Origin: an uncultured Selenomonadales bacterium
Lineage (GTDB): Bacteria > Bacillota > Negativicutes > Selenomonadales > Selenomonadaceae
Direction: 5' to 3'
Assembly (NCBI GenBank): GCA_947165145.1
Contig: CAMUZG010000010.1
Location: 1 to 63,918 of the forward strand
Length of the DNA: 63,918 bases
Below are positions 42,278 to 50,464 of the stretch, in pieces; the stretch's first letter is position 1; each line of letters opens with the position of its first letter. The notes under the pieces were generated by a model. That model worked only from the letters and a program-made list of their open reading frames with translations, was not told where the DNA came from and ran no database searches. The position numbers and the translations under genes were made by a program.

Positions 42278-43942
42278 TTACTTTGTTTGTGTTGTAGCCG
42301 CTTTCGGTTCAGCAGGTTTAACAGGTTCGTCAGCTTTAACAGGTTCAGCCGCTTTGACCGGTTCAACAGGTTTGACGGGTTCAGCAGGTTTAACAGGTTC
42401 GTCAGCTTTAACAGGTTCAGCCGCTTTGACCGGTTCAACAGGTTTGACGGGTTCAGCAGGTTTGACGGGTTCAGCAGGTTTGACGGGTTCAGCCGCTTTG
42501 ACCGGTTCAACAGGTTTGACGGGTTCAGCAGGTTTGACGGGTTCAGCAGGGTTGACTGGTTCAGCAGGTTCAGCCGCTTTGATTGGTTCGGCAGGTTCGG
42601 CGGCAATCGTTGTGCTTATCGAAGACGCTAACGTTTCAGCCTCTGCGACGTTCGCGCCCGCCATGTTGTCGAGAATGAACTTGATTGCTTTGCGGCGGCG
42701 GATTGTGCTCATCACGTTGAAGAGCTGTCCGCTCTCCTGCAAGTACTTCGCGATTTGTTTCGGCGGCGTGCGATACATTTGCGCCATCATTGAAATTTCA
42801 ATGTTAAGTTCCTGTTGTGTCGGAACGATTTTTTCAACGTCAGCGACTTGCTCAAGCATGATGTCCGTCAGAACATTTTTCTTTGCCTGCTCGCGATATT
42901 CTTCGCGCAATTTGTCGATGTCGAGACCAGAGAACGCCATGTATTGCTCAAGCGTCATTCCGTTCGATTGAAGTTGCGCGTTGAGTTCGTTAATCATCTG
43001 TTCAACGCGATTATCAATCATCACGGGCGGCAAGTCAATCGTCATGTTTTCGACTGCTTTATCGATAATTGCCTCACGTTGAGCTTCGACTGCGCGGCGT
43101 TCGGCGTTAGCTTCCATGTTCTTGCGGACGTCGGCTTTGTACTCGGCGAACGTCTCGAACTTGCTGACTTTCTTTGCGAAGTCGTCGTTAAGTTCGGGAA
43201 GTTCGCGGTGTTTAATGCTGTTGATTTTGCACGCGAAGACAGCAGGTTTACCGGCAACGTCTTTGGAATGATAATCTTCGGGGAAAGTGACTTTAACGTC
43301 GAGTTCGTCGCCGACCTTCGCGCCGATGAGCTGTTCTTCAAAGTCGCCGATGAATTTATGTGCACCGATTTCCAACGGCTGATCTTTAGCTTCGCCGCCC
43401 GCGAATTTTTCGCCGTCAATCGTGCCGGTGTAGTCGAGCGTGATGAAGTCGCCGTCAACAATCGCATCACCTTCCGCCGCGTCGATTAAGTTGGCGTGGT
43501 GGTTGCGCATTTGCTCAATCTGTTTATCAACGTCCTCGTCAGTGACGGGCTCAACAACTTTTTCAGCGTCAAGGTTTTTGTATTCGCCGAGCTTGACTTG
43601 CGGGAAGGGCGTGAACGTCAGCGTGAAGACGAAATCTTTGCCTTCCTCGTTGGTGACGACGTTAGCTTCATTTTTGGTGACAGGAATCAAATTCAAAGTG
43701 CGCAGAGCCTCGCGGGTCGATTCTTGCAGAAGAATTTCGGTTGCCTCGTTGATGATTGTGTCTTTGCCGAGACGTTGTTCAAGAAGTTTGGCTGGGACTT
43801 TACCTTTGCGGAAGCCAGGGATATTCACGCGTTCGCCGAGAACTTTTGTAGCGCGTTGGATAGCTTCGGAAAATTTCGCCGCGTCTTCCGTGACAGTCAA
43901 TTCAATATTGTAATCGTCTATTTTTTTCTGGGTGAGTTTCAA
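42278..43942 (-). CDS. tig: Trigger factor with a long Pro-Glu-Lys repeat tail
   Basis: Trigger factor is the ribosome-bound chaperone and prolyl isomerase. Residues 1-430 are normal: ribosome-binding signature NIPGFRKGKVPAKLLEQRLG, the FKBP-like domain (DGDFITLDYTGTIDGEKF) and the helical C-domain. The remaining 100 or so residues are a tandem repeat built from PAEPVKP, VEPVKA and ADEPVK units, unknown in the standard protein. The tail ends KAATTQTK. The start is TTG 43942 behind AGGAGG, with a good promoter upstream. The repeat is in frame over its whole length, so it is probably translated. Confidence 0.94.
   Translation of the reverse strand: MKLTQKKIDDYNIELTVTEDAAKFSEAIQRATKVLGERVNIPGFRKGKVPAKLLEQRLGKDTIINEATEILLQESTREALRTLNLIPVTKNEANVVTNEEGKDFVFTLTFTPFPQVKLGEYKNLDAEKVVEPVTDEDVDKQIEQMRNHHANLIDAAEGDAIVDGDFITLDYTGTIDGEKFAGGEAKDQPLEIGAHKFIGDFEEQLIGAKVGDELDVKVTFPEDYHSKDVAGKPAVFACKINSIKHRELPELNDDFAKKVSKFETFAEYKADVRKNMEANAERRAVEAQREAIIDKAVENMTIDLPPVMIDNRVEQMINELNAQLQSNGMTLEQYMAFSGLDIDKLREEYREQAKKNVLTDIMLEQVADVEKIVPTQQELNIEISMMAQMYRTPPKQIAKYLQESGQLFNVMSTIRRRKAIKFILDNMAGANVAEAETLASSISTTIAAEPAEPIKAAEPAEPVNPAEPVKPAEPVKPVEPVKAAEPVKPAEPVKPAEPVKPVEPVKAAEPVKADEPVKPAEPVKPVEPVKAAEPVKADEPVKPAEPKAATTQTK
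42290..42595 (-). repeat. Tandem 18-bp repeats within tig
   Basis: Units related to GTTAAACCTGCTGAACC, about 18 bp (PAEPVK) and grouped in higher-order blocks, fill about 300 bases. Unit differences are mostly whole-unit swaps (KPAE, KPVE, KAAE, KADE), the mark of slippage or unequal recombination. Confidence 0.85.
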
Positions 43943-43980
43943 AATTTCAACCTCCTAGTTCTTTATGCAATACGTTGGTG

Positions 43981-44009
43981 ATTCTAACACAGCTTGAGTG
44001 AAAATGCAA
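43981..44009 (-). promoter_or_regulatory. Promoter of tig
   Basis: Read leftward: TTGCAT (44009-44004), 17 bases, TAGAAT (43986-43981), about 40 bases before the start. Confidence 0.7.
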
Positions 44010-44098
44010 TGATTATCTTGACGGCGGCATTTTTTGCGGTTGACGGTGCTTTTGACGGCATTTGAGTGCGGCGCAACCTTCATTGTCGCAAAACATTG

Positions 44099-44126
44099 TT
44101 GCCAAAAAAAATTTCTGTGTTATATT
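44099..44126 (+). promoter_or_regulatory. Promoter of the EAL-protein gene
   Basis: TTGCCA (44099-44104), 16 bases, TATATT (44121-44126), about 30 bases before the start. It diverges from the tig promoter. Confidence 0.65.
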
Positions 44127-44157
44127 ACGAGCAAGCTTCGTTTCGGGAGGTCTTGAC

Positions 44158-45822
44158 ATGACAAAAAATTTTGAGCGTCGGAGAATTCTCGATGACGTGT
44201 TTGATGCCTTCGCTATTTTGGGTCGCGGCAATTACGTTGCTGTCTGCGACGTGAAAGGCAACATGATTCGTTACAGCCCTGACGCCGTGGAACTCTTTGG
44301 TTTGCCAGGCGAATACGTTGCCACCGAGGAAGTTGACCGTGCAAATTTTATTCACCCCGAAGACATTTTTAATTATATGCGTATGATTAAAGCTTTGAAG
44401 AGCGGCGAAACGCAAAGCTACGATATAATTTGTCGTGCACGAATGAAGGACGGCACTTACGCCATGATTCGGTTTCTCGGCGCGGTGATTAACGATTCGG
44501 ACGGCAAGCCGGAAATTATCGGCGGAATGATGATTAACGAGGGCTTGACCGAGAGCACTGACCCCGTCACGCTTCTACGCAATCAATACGGATTCTTCTT
44601 AGATCTCGCTGCTGCCATTGAACTCAAACGTTCGTGCGTCGTCGTTCTGTGCGGTATAAACAAGATGAGCACCATTAACACCGAACACGGCTATCCTTTT
44701 GGCAATTCCGTTTTGCAACAGGCGGGCTGGCTTCTTCAAGAGGCTGTCGGCAATGAGGGCACTGTTTACCGCATGGAAGGCGCGAAGTTTGCTTTCCTGA
44801 CTGAAACTCTTTCGCCCGAAGAAGTTGCCGTTCGTTATGAAAAACTTCGTCGAGCCGCGCAGGCTGGTTTACCCGTCGGCAATGTTCGGCAGGTGTTGTC
44901 GATTAACGGCGGCATGATTTATTTCGACGGCAACGGCTTCGATGAGCGCACGATTTACGCGAGTTTGGTCTTTGCCTACTGCGACTCGAAATTTTATCAC
45001 AACGGCAAGCTTGTCAACTATAACGGCGCATTGGGCATGAATACTCACGAATCGCTTGAGTTGCTGTCTGATGTCCGCGACTGTATCCTAATGGACTGCA
45101 AAGGCTTTTCGTTGCATTATCAGCCGGTGCTTGACGCGGAGACCGAACAGTTGACTTCGATTGAGGCGTTGCTCTGTTGGCACAGCGAACGTTTCGGGGA
45201 CGTGCCGCCGTCGGCTTATGTGCCGGTTTTGGAGCGCGATTATCTATTCGAGGAACTTGGTTATTGGATTTTGCGGCGAGCCATGCAGGACGCCATGAAA
45301 CTTTTGCCGCGCAAGCCGTCGTTGCTGTTGAACGTGAACATTTCGCCCGCGCAGATTGTCGATGATTTCCTGTTCGAGGAGATTGAAAAAATTTCAAAGT
45401 CGGTGGGCTTCCCGCTGAGCAATCTTTGTTTCGAGTTGACGCAGAGTTGTCGACTGATTGAGCCTGAAATCTTGCGTAGAATTGTTCGCGCGCTCAAACG
45501 TAAAGGCGTTCTCTGTTTGATTGACGATTTTGGTAGTGGCGTCGCGTCGATTGACTTCTTGCGTGACCTGTCGCCGAATTTCGTCAAGCTTGAGCGCGAT
45601 TACATCATGAACATCAACGACAAGCCAGGCAATTTGCAAATCGTTCGGCACCTGTCGGAGCTTGCCACGGAACTCGGCACGAAGGTTTGTCTTAAAGGCG
45701 TGGAGAACGCTGAAGTTCGCGAGACGATAAAGCAATTCCCAATTGTCAACGTGCAGGGCAACTTTTACGCCGAGGCCGTCACGCTTGACGAAATTGCAAC
45801 GCATTATTTCGGCAATCCTTGA
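44158..45822 (+). CDS. PAS-GGDEF-EAL protein with degenerate catalytic sites
   Basis: The 554-residue soluble protein has a PAS domain (about 20-125), a GGDEF-like domain (about 140-290) and an EAL domain (about 310-554). The GGDEF signature is replaced by MEGAKF (around residue 207), so no cyclase activity is expected. In the EAL part IEALLCW, NVNIS, FELTQS, IDDFGSG and VKLERDY keep most metal ligands, but the later EGVE motif reads KGVE. I infer a c-di-GMP or protein-binding sensor, not an active phosphodiesterase. The start is ATG 44158 after GGGAGG. It is monocistronic, upstream of a tRNA. Confidence 0.82.
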   Translation: MTKNFERRRILDDVFDAFAILGRGNYVAVCDVKGNMIRYSPDAVELFGLPGEYVATEEVDRANFIHPEDIFNYMRMIKALKSGETQSYDIICRARMKDGTYAMIRFLGAVINDSDGKPEIIGGMMINEGLTESTDPVTLLRNQYGFFLDLAAAIELKRSCVVVLCGINKMSTINTEHGYPFGNSVLQQAGWLLQEAVGNEGTVYRMEGAKFAFLTETLSPEEVAVRYEKLRRAAQAGLPVGNVRQVLSINGGMIYFDGNGFDERTIYASLVFAYCDSKFYHNGKLVNYNGALGMNTHESLELLSDVRDCILMDCKGFSLHYQPVLDAETEQLTSIEALLCWHSERFGDVPPSAYVPVLERDYLFEELGYWILRRAMQDAMKLLPRKPSLLLNVNISPAQIVDDFLFEEIEKISKSVGFPLSNLCFELTQSCRLIEPEILRRIVRALKRKGVLCLIDDFGSGVASIDFLRDLSPNFVKLERDYIMNINDKPGNLQIVRHLSELATELGTKVCLKGVENAEVRETIKQFPIVNVQGNFYAEAVTLDEIATHYFGNP

Positions 45823-45855
45823 CGAAGCAATGACGGCGTGCTAAACTGCGTGCGT

Positions 45856-45932
45856 GCGGTTGTAGCTCAGCAGGATAGAGCAACTGCCTCCTAAGCAGTA
45901 GGTCGCGCGTTCGAATCGCGCCAATCGCACCA
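45856..45932 (+). tRNA. tRNA-Arg (anticodon CCT)
   Basis: A complete cloverleaf of 77 bases with encoded CCA. The acceptor stem GCGGTTG/CAATCGC has one G-U pair. The D arm is GCTC…GAGC, the anticodon stem ACTGC/GCAGT with loop CTCCTAA (anticodon CCT at 45890-45892), and the T arm GCGCG-TTCGAAT-CGCGC. It reads AGG codons. Confidence 0.96.
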
Positions 45933-45954
45933 AATCAAACAGTATAGAGAATCG

Positions 45955-45986
45955 GCTCTTCGCATTCGCGGAGGGCTTTTGCTTTT
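45955..45986 (+). terminator. Intrinsic terminator after tRNA-Arg
   Basis: GCTCTTCGC pairs with GCGGAGGGC (two G-U pairs) around the tetraloop ATTC, followed by a T-rich run. Confidence 0.8.
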
Positions 45987-46619
45987 TCAGCGACTGAACC
46001 ACGGACGTAGCTTTTCTTCGGCAACGGTCGTCGGCTCACTGTGACCGCTCAACAAAATCGTTTCGTCGGGCAACGTCAACACCTGCGCCGCAAGATTTTT
46101 GATTAAGGTTGTCTCGTCGCCGCCTGGGAAGTCTGTGCGCCCGTAACTTCCGCGAAAAATCGAATCGCCGACGAACGCCACTGCGTCCCGCGAGCTGTAA
46201 TAAATCGCGCCGTCAGTCGTGTGTCCCGACAACGGAATCATCTTCACGCCGAAATTTTCATTCGCGTCCAAAGTTATCGTGCTGAAGTCGTCAACGTAAT
46301 TCACGCCGTCAATCATCAAGTCGCCGCCGAAGTACTGCGACAAATTCCACGCGGGATTGCTCACGTAATCGCGCCCGTTGCGTTGCATGCAAACTTGAAC
46401 GTTCAGCTGCGATTGCAAATCGGGAACCGCGCCGATGTGGTCAAAGTGTCCGTGCGTCAGCAAAATTTTTTCAATCGTCCAATCGTGTTTGCCGATAATT
46501 TTCAAAAGCTCGTCCGCCTGCGCACCAGGGTCAATCAAAAATCCGTGGCGCGTCTCGTTGTCAATGTAGAAGTACGCATTCGTTTCGATAACGTTGCAAA
46601 CCGTCACCTGCAGAATCAT
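45987..46619 (-). CDS. Metallo-beta-lactamase-fold hydrolase (glyoxalase II-like)
   Basis: The 210-residue cytosolic protein has the metal-binding motif LLTHGHFDHIGA (about 54-65), further ligands in IPLSGHTTDGAIYY and FVGDSIF, and LLSGHSEPT near the end. It matches the YcbL-type hydroxyacylglutathione hydrolase-like family that processes thioesters. The exact substrate is not clear. ATG 46619 follows AAAGGTGG by nine bases. It converges with the tRNA terminator. Confidence 0.88.
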   Translation of the reverse strand: MILQVTVCNVIETNAYFYIDNETRHGFLIDPGAQADELLKIIGKHDWTIEKILLTHGHFDHIGAVPDLQSQLNVQVCMQRNGRDYVSNPAWNLSQYFGGDLMIDGVNYVDDFSTITLDANENFGVKMIPLSGHTTDGAIYYSSRDAVAFVGDSIFRGSYGRTDFPGGDETTLIKNLAAQVLTLPDETILLSGHSEPTTVAEEKLRPWFSR

Positions 46620-46676
46620 AATGCATTACCACCTTTTTATCAGTTTGGAGTTAGGGATTATATCACACATTCCCGA

Positions 46677-46705
46677 TTGAATCTGAAAAAATTTTGTAGT
46701 ATATT
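46677..46705 (+). promoter_or_regulatory. Promoter of cdaA
   Basis: TTGAAT (46677-46682), 17 bases, TATATT (46700-46705), about 32 bases before the start. Confidence 0.7.
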
Positions 46706-46736
46706 GTTGCGAGAAATTTTACGGGAGATGTTGCTC

Positions 46737-47576
46737 GTGCCTTTAGATCTTGAATTCCCCGCCAAAGTTCACGACATGGTTGCGACAATAAGAGTTTTGG
46801 ACTGCATAGACATATTAATCGTCGCAGGAATCCTTTATGGCTCGTATCAAATGATTCACGACACCCGCGCCATCACGCTGTTCAAAGGGCTCATGGTCAT
46901 TGCGATTCTGCGCGTGTTTTGCGACGAAATGAATTTGCACGTGATGACGTGGATTTTGGAACGAAGCTCCGATTGGTTGCTGTTGGCTTTGCCGATTTTA
47001 TTTCAGCCGGAATTGCGTCGCGCACTCGAACATCTCGGTCAAGGTGAATTCATCAAACGCAGTGTCGCTTACCTGACTGCGCAAGAAGCCGATAGCGTCG
47101 TCGAAGAAATCGTCAAGACCGCCAAAAAACTTTCGCAGACGAAAACCGGTGCGCTCATGGTCATTGAACGCGAAATGAAATTGAACGACATATCCTTCAC
47201 GGGCATTCACATCGACGGAATCATTTCGTCGGAGTTTCTGTTGAACGTCTTCATCGTCAACACACCCCTGCATGACGGCGCGGCAATCATTCGCGGCAAC
47301 AGATTAATTTCGGCGGCTTGCGTCCTGCCGTTGACTGAGAATCACAAACTTTCTACGGAACTTGGTACGCGACATCGTGCGGCAATCGGACTTTCTGAAC
47401 AATGCGACGCGTTGATTATCGTCGTAAGCGAAGAGACTGGCACAATTTCCGTTGCCGAAGGTGGACATTTGATTCGCCGTTTCGACGAAAAAACTCTTGC
47501 CGCGAAAATTCGTCCCGCCTTTGCCGAAAAGGAAGATAAGCTCCTTGAAAAATTCTTCGCCAAGTGGAGGGACTGA
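46737..47576 (+). CDS. cdaA: Diadenylate cyclase CdaA
   Basis: CdaA makes c-di-AMP, the messenger for potassium and wall homeostasis in Firmicutes. The 279-residue protein has three N-terminal helices (to about 80), then the DisA_N cyclase domain with NTPLHDGAAII and GTRHRAAIGLSE, the two catalytic motifs. I chose GTG 46737, nine bases after GGGAG; ATG 46728 would abut that site. It is followed two bases later by its usual partner cdaR (ybbR). glmM, the common third gene, is absent. Confidence 0.94.
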   Translation: MPLDLEFPAKVHDMVATIRVLDCIDILIVAGILYGSYQMIHDTRAITLFKGLMVIAILRVFCDEMNLHVMTWILERSSDWLLLALPILFQPELRRALEHLGQGEFIKRSVAYLTAQEADSVVEEIVKTAKKLSQTKTGALMVIEREMKLNDISFTGIHIDGIISSEFLLNVFIVNTPLHDGAAIIRGNRLISAACVLPLTENHKLSTELGTRHRAAIGLSEQCDALIIVVSEETGTISVAEGGHLIRRFDEKTLAAKIRPAFAEKEDKLLEKFFAKWRD

Positions 47577-47578
47577 CA

Positions 47579-48526
47579 ATGTCGCGCATTATAAATCTCG
47601 TCCGCCACAACTTCTTGAGAAAGTTTATCGCGCTCATCGTGGCGTTCTTCATGTGGGTTCTCGTCATGGAATATCAAGACCCGCAAATCAATGGCTCGTA
47701 CACCGTGCCGCTAATCGTCTCCAATGCGCCTTACGAATACATTTCAATCTGCGACATCAAGAACGTCAACATTACCGTTCGTGCGCCGAGGTCGTATTTC
47801 GTCCGCTACGACGCCAACGCTTTTCGTGCTTATGCGAACGTCGAAGGCATGACGGAAGGAACTCACGATTTCAAGCCGCAAATTGTCATGCCGCAAGGTT
47901 TTGAGCTTGTGGAGACTGATCCGCCGCTTGTCACAGTCAAACTTGATCCGCTTGTCGAAAAGCAAATGCCGATTGAAATCATCACTGCGGGCAACGTCGC
48001 CAAAAACGCAGTGGTTAAAGACGTTCGCAAATCGATGGACATTGTCACGCTTGTTGGACCGAAAAGTTTCGTCGAGAGGGTTTCTAAAGTTTCGGGCACA
48101 TTGAACTTGGCGGACAATTCCGCGAGCTTTGAAACGCAAGTTCCGTTGAATGCTCTTGACGAGGAAGATAAAGACGTTTCACATATCCACGTCGTGCCGA
48201 GCGTCATCACCGTTTCCGTCGACATTGAAAGCGGTCTCAAACAGCGAATCGTTCCCGTTGTTCCTGAACTTTCAACTGCTGACGGTTGGGAACTTTCCAA
48301 AGTCAACGTCGAGCCCGCGCAGATTGAAATTAGTGGCGTCGAGTCCGCGATAAGTTCGATTGTCACAATTAAGACTGTGCCTTTCACCGTGCAGACTGGG
48401 CAACGCGTTTTCAGCGGCACGTTGAAGTTGGACATTCCCGAAGGCGTTTCGGTTAAGGAGACTGAAGTTAAAGTTTCCGCGTCGATTATCCGCAAGCCTG
48501 TAATTCGCGACACGAGCGGAAATTGA
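47579..48526 (+). CDS. cdaR: YbbR-domain protein CdaR (regulator of CdaA)
   Basis: The 315-residue protein has one N-terminal membrane helix (about 13-32: FIALIVAFFMWVLVM) and several YbbR repeats outside the membrane. CdaR modulates CdaA activity. It starts at ATG 47579 behind GTGGAGG, two bases after cdaA. YbbR repeats are evident from the recurring VTLVGPKSFVERV and LSKVNVEPAQIEISG patterns. Confidence 0.9.
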   Translation: MSRIINLVRHNFLRKFIALIVAFFMWVLVMEYQDPQINGSYTVPLIVSNAPYEYISICDIKNVNITVRAPRSYFVRYDANAFRAYANVEGMTEGTHDFKPQIVMPQGFELVETDPPLVTVKLDPLVEKQMPIEIITAGNVAKNAVVKDVRKSMDIVTLVGPKSFVERVSKVSGTLNLADNSASFETQVPLNALDEEDKDVSHIHVVPSVITVSVDIESGLKQRIVPVVPELSTADGWELSKVNVEPAQIEISGVESAISSIVTIKTVPFTVQTGQRVFSGTLKLDIPEGVSVKETEVKVSASIIRKPVIRDTSGN

Positions 48527-48555
48527 ACTGTCAGAAAAAAATTTTCCACAAGTAC

Positions 48556-48584
48556 TTGATAACTGTTATCACGTGTGCTATACT
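48556..48584 (+). promoter_or_regulatory. Promoter with palindromic operator
   Basis: TTGATA (48556-48561), 17 bases, TATACT (48579-48584). The exact palindrome GATAAC-T-GTTATC (48558-48570) overlaps the -35 box and spacer, as a repressor site would. It does not lead directly into a gene; a hairpin and a second promoter follow. Confidence 0.65.
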
Positions 48585-48590
48585 GCGCTC

Positions 48591-48670
48591 AAGCTTTCGT
48601 TAAAGCTCTCCTAAAATATAATACACATACGCTTGAAAAAGCTCCGTGTTGCTCACACGGAGCTTTTCGA
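48591..48670 (+). ncRNA. Candidate small RNA or leader ending in a hairpin
   Basis: The predicted transcript from about 48591 contains AGCTTT-CGTT-AAAGCT (48592-48607). It ends at a perfect 12-bp stem AAAAGCTCCGTG/CACGGAGCTTTT (48637-48667) around a seven-base loop. The T-run after it is short, so termination may be partial. A separate strong promoter for the next gene lies beyond it. It could also be the cdaR terminator, since it follows that gene by about 110 bases. Confidence 0.4.
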
Positions 48671-48686
48671 ATTTCGGCGTCAATGC

Positions 48687-48715
48687 TTGTCACCAGGAGT
48701 CAAACTCTGTATAAT
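48687..48715 (+). promoter_or_regulatory. Promoter of the solute-binding protein gene
   Basis: TTGTCA (48687-48692), 17 bases, TATAAT (48710-48715), 32 bases before ATG 48747. Confidence 0.72.
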
Positions 48716-48746
48716 GGCTGAAAAAACTTTGCGGAGGACTCCGACA

Positions 48747-49793
48747 ATGCGACGATACACAATCCTAATATTGACGGCGTTTATGATAGTGTTAGCAGCG
48801 GTGGCGGGCATGGCGATTCCCGTCGATGCCGACAAAAAAAATTCTGGCGTGCCGATTGCTGAGCTCACTGCCTACACAACTTTGCCCGCTGAAACCGCGT
48901 CAATTTTGTCCGAAGTTTACGAGCGCGAAAATCACGTCCGCGTTAATTTCGTGCCGATGACTTCGCGGGAAATTTTGCAGGAAATTAAAGACGACGCCGT
49001 CTCCGACCCGACAGTTGTCCGAACCGTCGACATTGTCCTAACCGACAGTAAAATCCTGCGCGAAGCCGCCGATTTAAATCTGCTCACGCCGTACACTTCC
49101 GAGACTAACGACGCCGTCAAACCAATTTTCAAGGACGAGCAAGACCGTTGGGTAGGTGTGTGGTACGATCCGATTGTCTTCTGCGCGAACAGGGATTTCA
49201 TGCGCACGACCGTCAATTTGCCTGACACGTGGGACAAACTTGCTAAGGCTGGCAACATTCGCGTTGGAATCACTGATTTTCTTGCGGCGGACGCTGCGGC
49301 TAATTTGATGTTCCAAATGATTGGGAACTTCGGCGACGCTAAGACTTATGAAATTTTGAGCGACATTCACCCGAAAGTTGTGCAGTACGCGAAATTTTTA
49401 TCTAATCCCGTTCGTCAAGCCGGCATGGGCGAAGTCGACATTTCCGTTGCCGTGGAAAGTGAGACGCTCCGTTATCTGCAGAACGGCTACCCGTTGAAGA
49501 TTATTTATCCCGCAGACGGCACGAGCTGCTTGTTGACGGGCTTTGCAATCACGACGACCGACGCCGCTAAAAATCAACTTGCCGCCAAATTTGCTGACTG
49601 GTTGCTCGGCGACGAGGCGCAACTGTACCTGCAATCGCACGGATTTTATTTCGTTCCGACGAATCCGCAGACGTTGGCTTATAAATCGTTCGCGGGAAAA
49701 AATCTCGTGCTCTTCGACGACAGCCAAGAATTTTCTTACGAACAGCAACGCGACTTCCTAGACCGCTGGATTACAGATGTGCGCTTGAAATGA
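48747..49793 (+). CDS. Periplasmic solute-binding protein, iron/putrescine-like family 1
   Basis: The 348-residue protein has an N-terminal signal helix (LILTAFMIVLAAVAGMA). A type 2 periplasmic-binding fold follows, with ELTAYTTLPAETASILSEVYE, VGVWYDPIVFCANRDF and a C-terminal LLGDEAQLYLQSHGFYFVP. This resembles AfuA/FbpA-type ferric iron binding proteins, though spermidine binders share the fold. The permease and ATPase do not follow. Expression probably depends on the promoter at 48687; RBS GCGGAGGA precedes ATG 48747. Confidence 0.8.
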   Translation: MRRYTILILTAFMIVLAAVAGMAIPVDADKKNSGVPIAELTAYTTLPAETASILSEVYERENHVRVNFVPMTSREILQEIKDDAVSDPTVVRTVDIVLTDSKILREAADLNLLTPYTSETNDAVKPIFKDEQDRWVGVWYDPIVFCANRDFMRTTVNLPDTWDKLAKAGNIRVGITDFLAADAAANLMFQMIGNFGDAKTYEILSDIHPKVVQYAKFLSNPVRQAGMGEVDISVAVESETLRYLQNGYPLKIIYPADGTSCLLTGFAITTTDAAKNQLAAKFADWLLGDEAQLYLQSHGFYFVPTNPQTLAYKSFAGKNLVLFDDSQEFSYEQQRDFLDRWITDVRLK

Positions 49794-49794
49794 A

Positions 49795-49826
49795 AAGTTC
49801 CCTGCCGACGCGGGGAATTTTTTTTG
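49795..49826 (+). terminator. Intrinsic terminator
   Basis: TTCCC (49798-49802) pairs with GGGAA (49813-49817), then eight T's. Confidence 0.78.
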
Positions 49827-49905
49827 CGACAAACTCAACGTAAAATTTTCAAAAAGGGCAGGGAAAAATGACGCCTTATCGAAAAGACTTGACGAGGTGT
49901 TTGCA

Positions 49906-50367
49906 TTGGCGATTGAGATTGAGCGGAAATTTCTGGTCGACAAACGAAAAATGCGCGGACTGAAATTTTCAAGCGAAGAAAAAATTTTTCAAGGCTACTT
50001 GTCACGAGACCCTACCGTGCGTGTGCGATTGACCGATGAGCGCGGCTTCCTGACGATAAAATCTACGACCTGCGATCTCACGCGACAAGAGTTTGAATAC
50101 GAAATACCGCTTGCCGACGCCGAACAACTGCTGAAACTCTGCGGGCGCGAAGTCTTGAAAAAATATCGCAGGAAAATTTTTTACGGCGGACATCTCTGGG
50201 AAGTCGACTTTTTCGCGGGAAGACATGCTGGCTTGGTTATCGCCGAAGTCGAACTGAAATCGCCCGACGAACCCGTCAAGTTGCCCGATTGGGTTACGAA
50301 AGAAGTTTCAAACAATCCGCGCTACTTCAATTCAAATTTGGTCAGAGACAAGGGAATTCGTCCCTAG
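49906..50367 (+). CDS. CYTH-domain triphosphate tunnel protein
   Basis: The 153-residue protein begins AIEIERKFLVDKRK, the ExExK motif of the CYTH/triphosphate tunnel family. Later it has VRVRLTDERGFLTIKS and a VIAEVELKS segment, the usual acidic and basic strands. Such proteins hydrolyse triphosphate or thiamine triphosphate, or bind them. The start is TTG 49906 behind GAGGTG; a GTG at 49897 is part of the ribosome-binding site. The gene stands alone. Confidence 0.88.
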   Translation: MAIEIERKFLVDKRKMRGLKFSSEEKIFQGYLSRDPTVRVRLTDERGFLTIKSTTCDLTRQEFEYEIPLADAEQLLKLCGREVLKKYRRKIFYGGHLWEVDFFAGRHAGLVIAEVELKSPDEPVKLPDWVTKEVSNNPRYFNSNLVRDKGIRP

Positions 50368-50401
50368 AGCTAGTTGTTAAACTTGGAATCATAATGTGAC
50401 G

Positions 50402-50421
50402 CGTAAAAAGAACCGTCACTG
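50402..50421 (-). repeat. Element C copy 2
   Basis: On the minus strand this reads CAGTGACGGTTCTTTTTACG, identical to the copy at 56012-56031. It is just upstream of the MgtC gene. Confidence 0.65.
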
Positions 50422-50464
50422 CCAAATTCAACGACAGACTCTAAATTTTCCGGAAGGTGAATCA

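Noticed and set aside
42290-42595. tig 3' repeats as an intergenic VNTR or CRISPR
   Set aside because: They are in frame within tig to its stop. The 388-residue reading of the opposite strand (GSTGLTGS repeats) is the shadow of the same repeats and has no ribosome-binding site.
46221-46736. Long N-terminal extension of CdaA
   Set aside because: The extension overlaps the opposite-strand MBL gene and the cdaA promoter; the start behind GGGAG gives the usual CdaA length.
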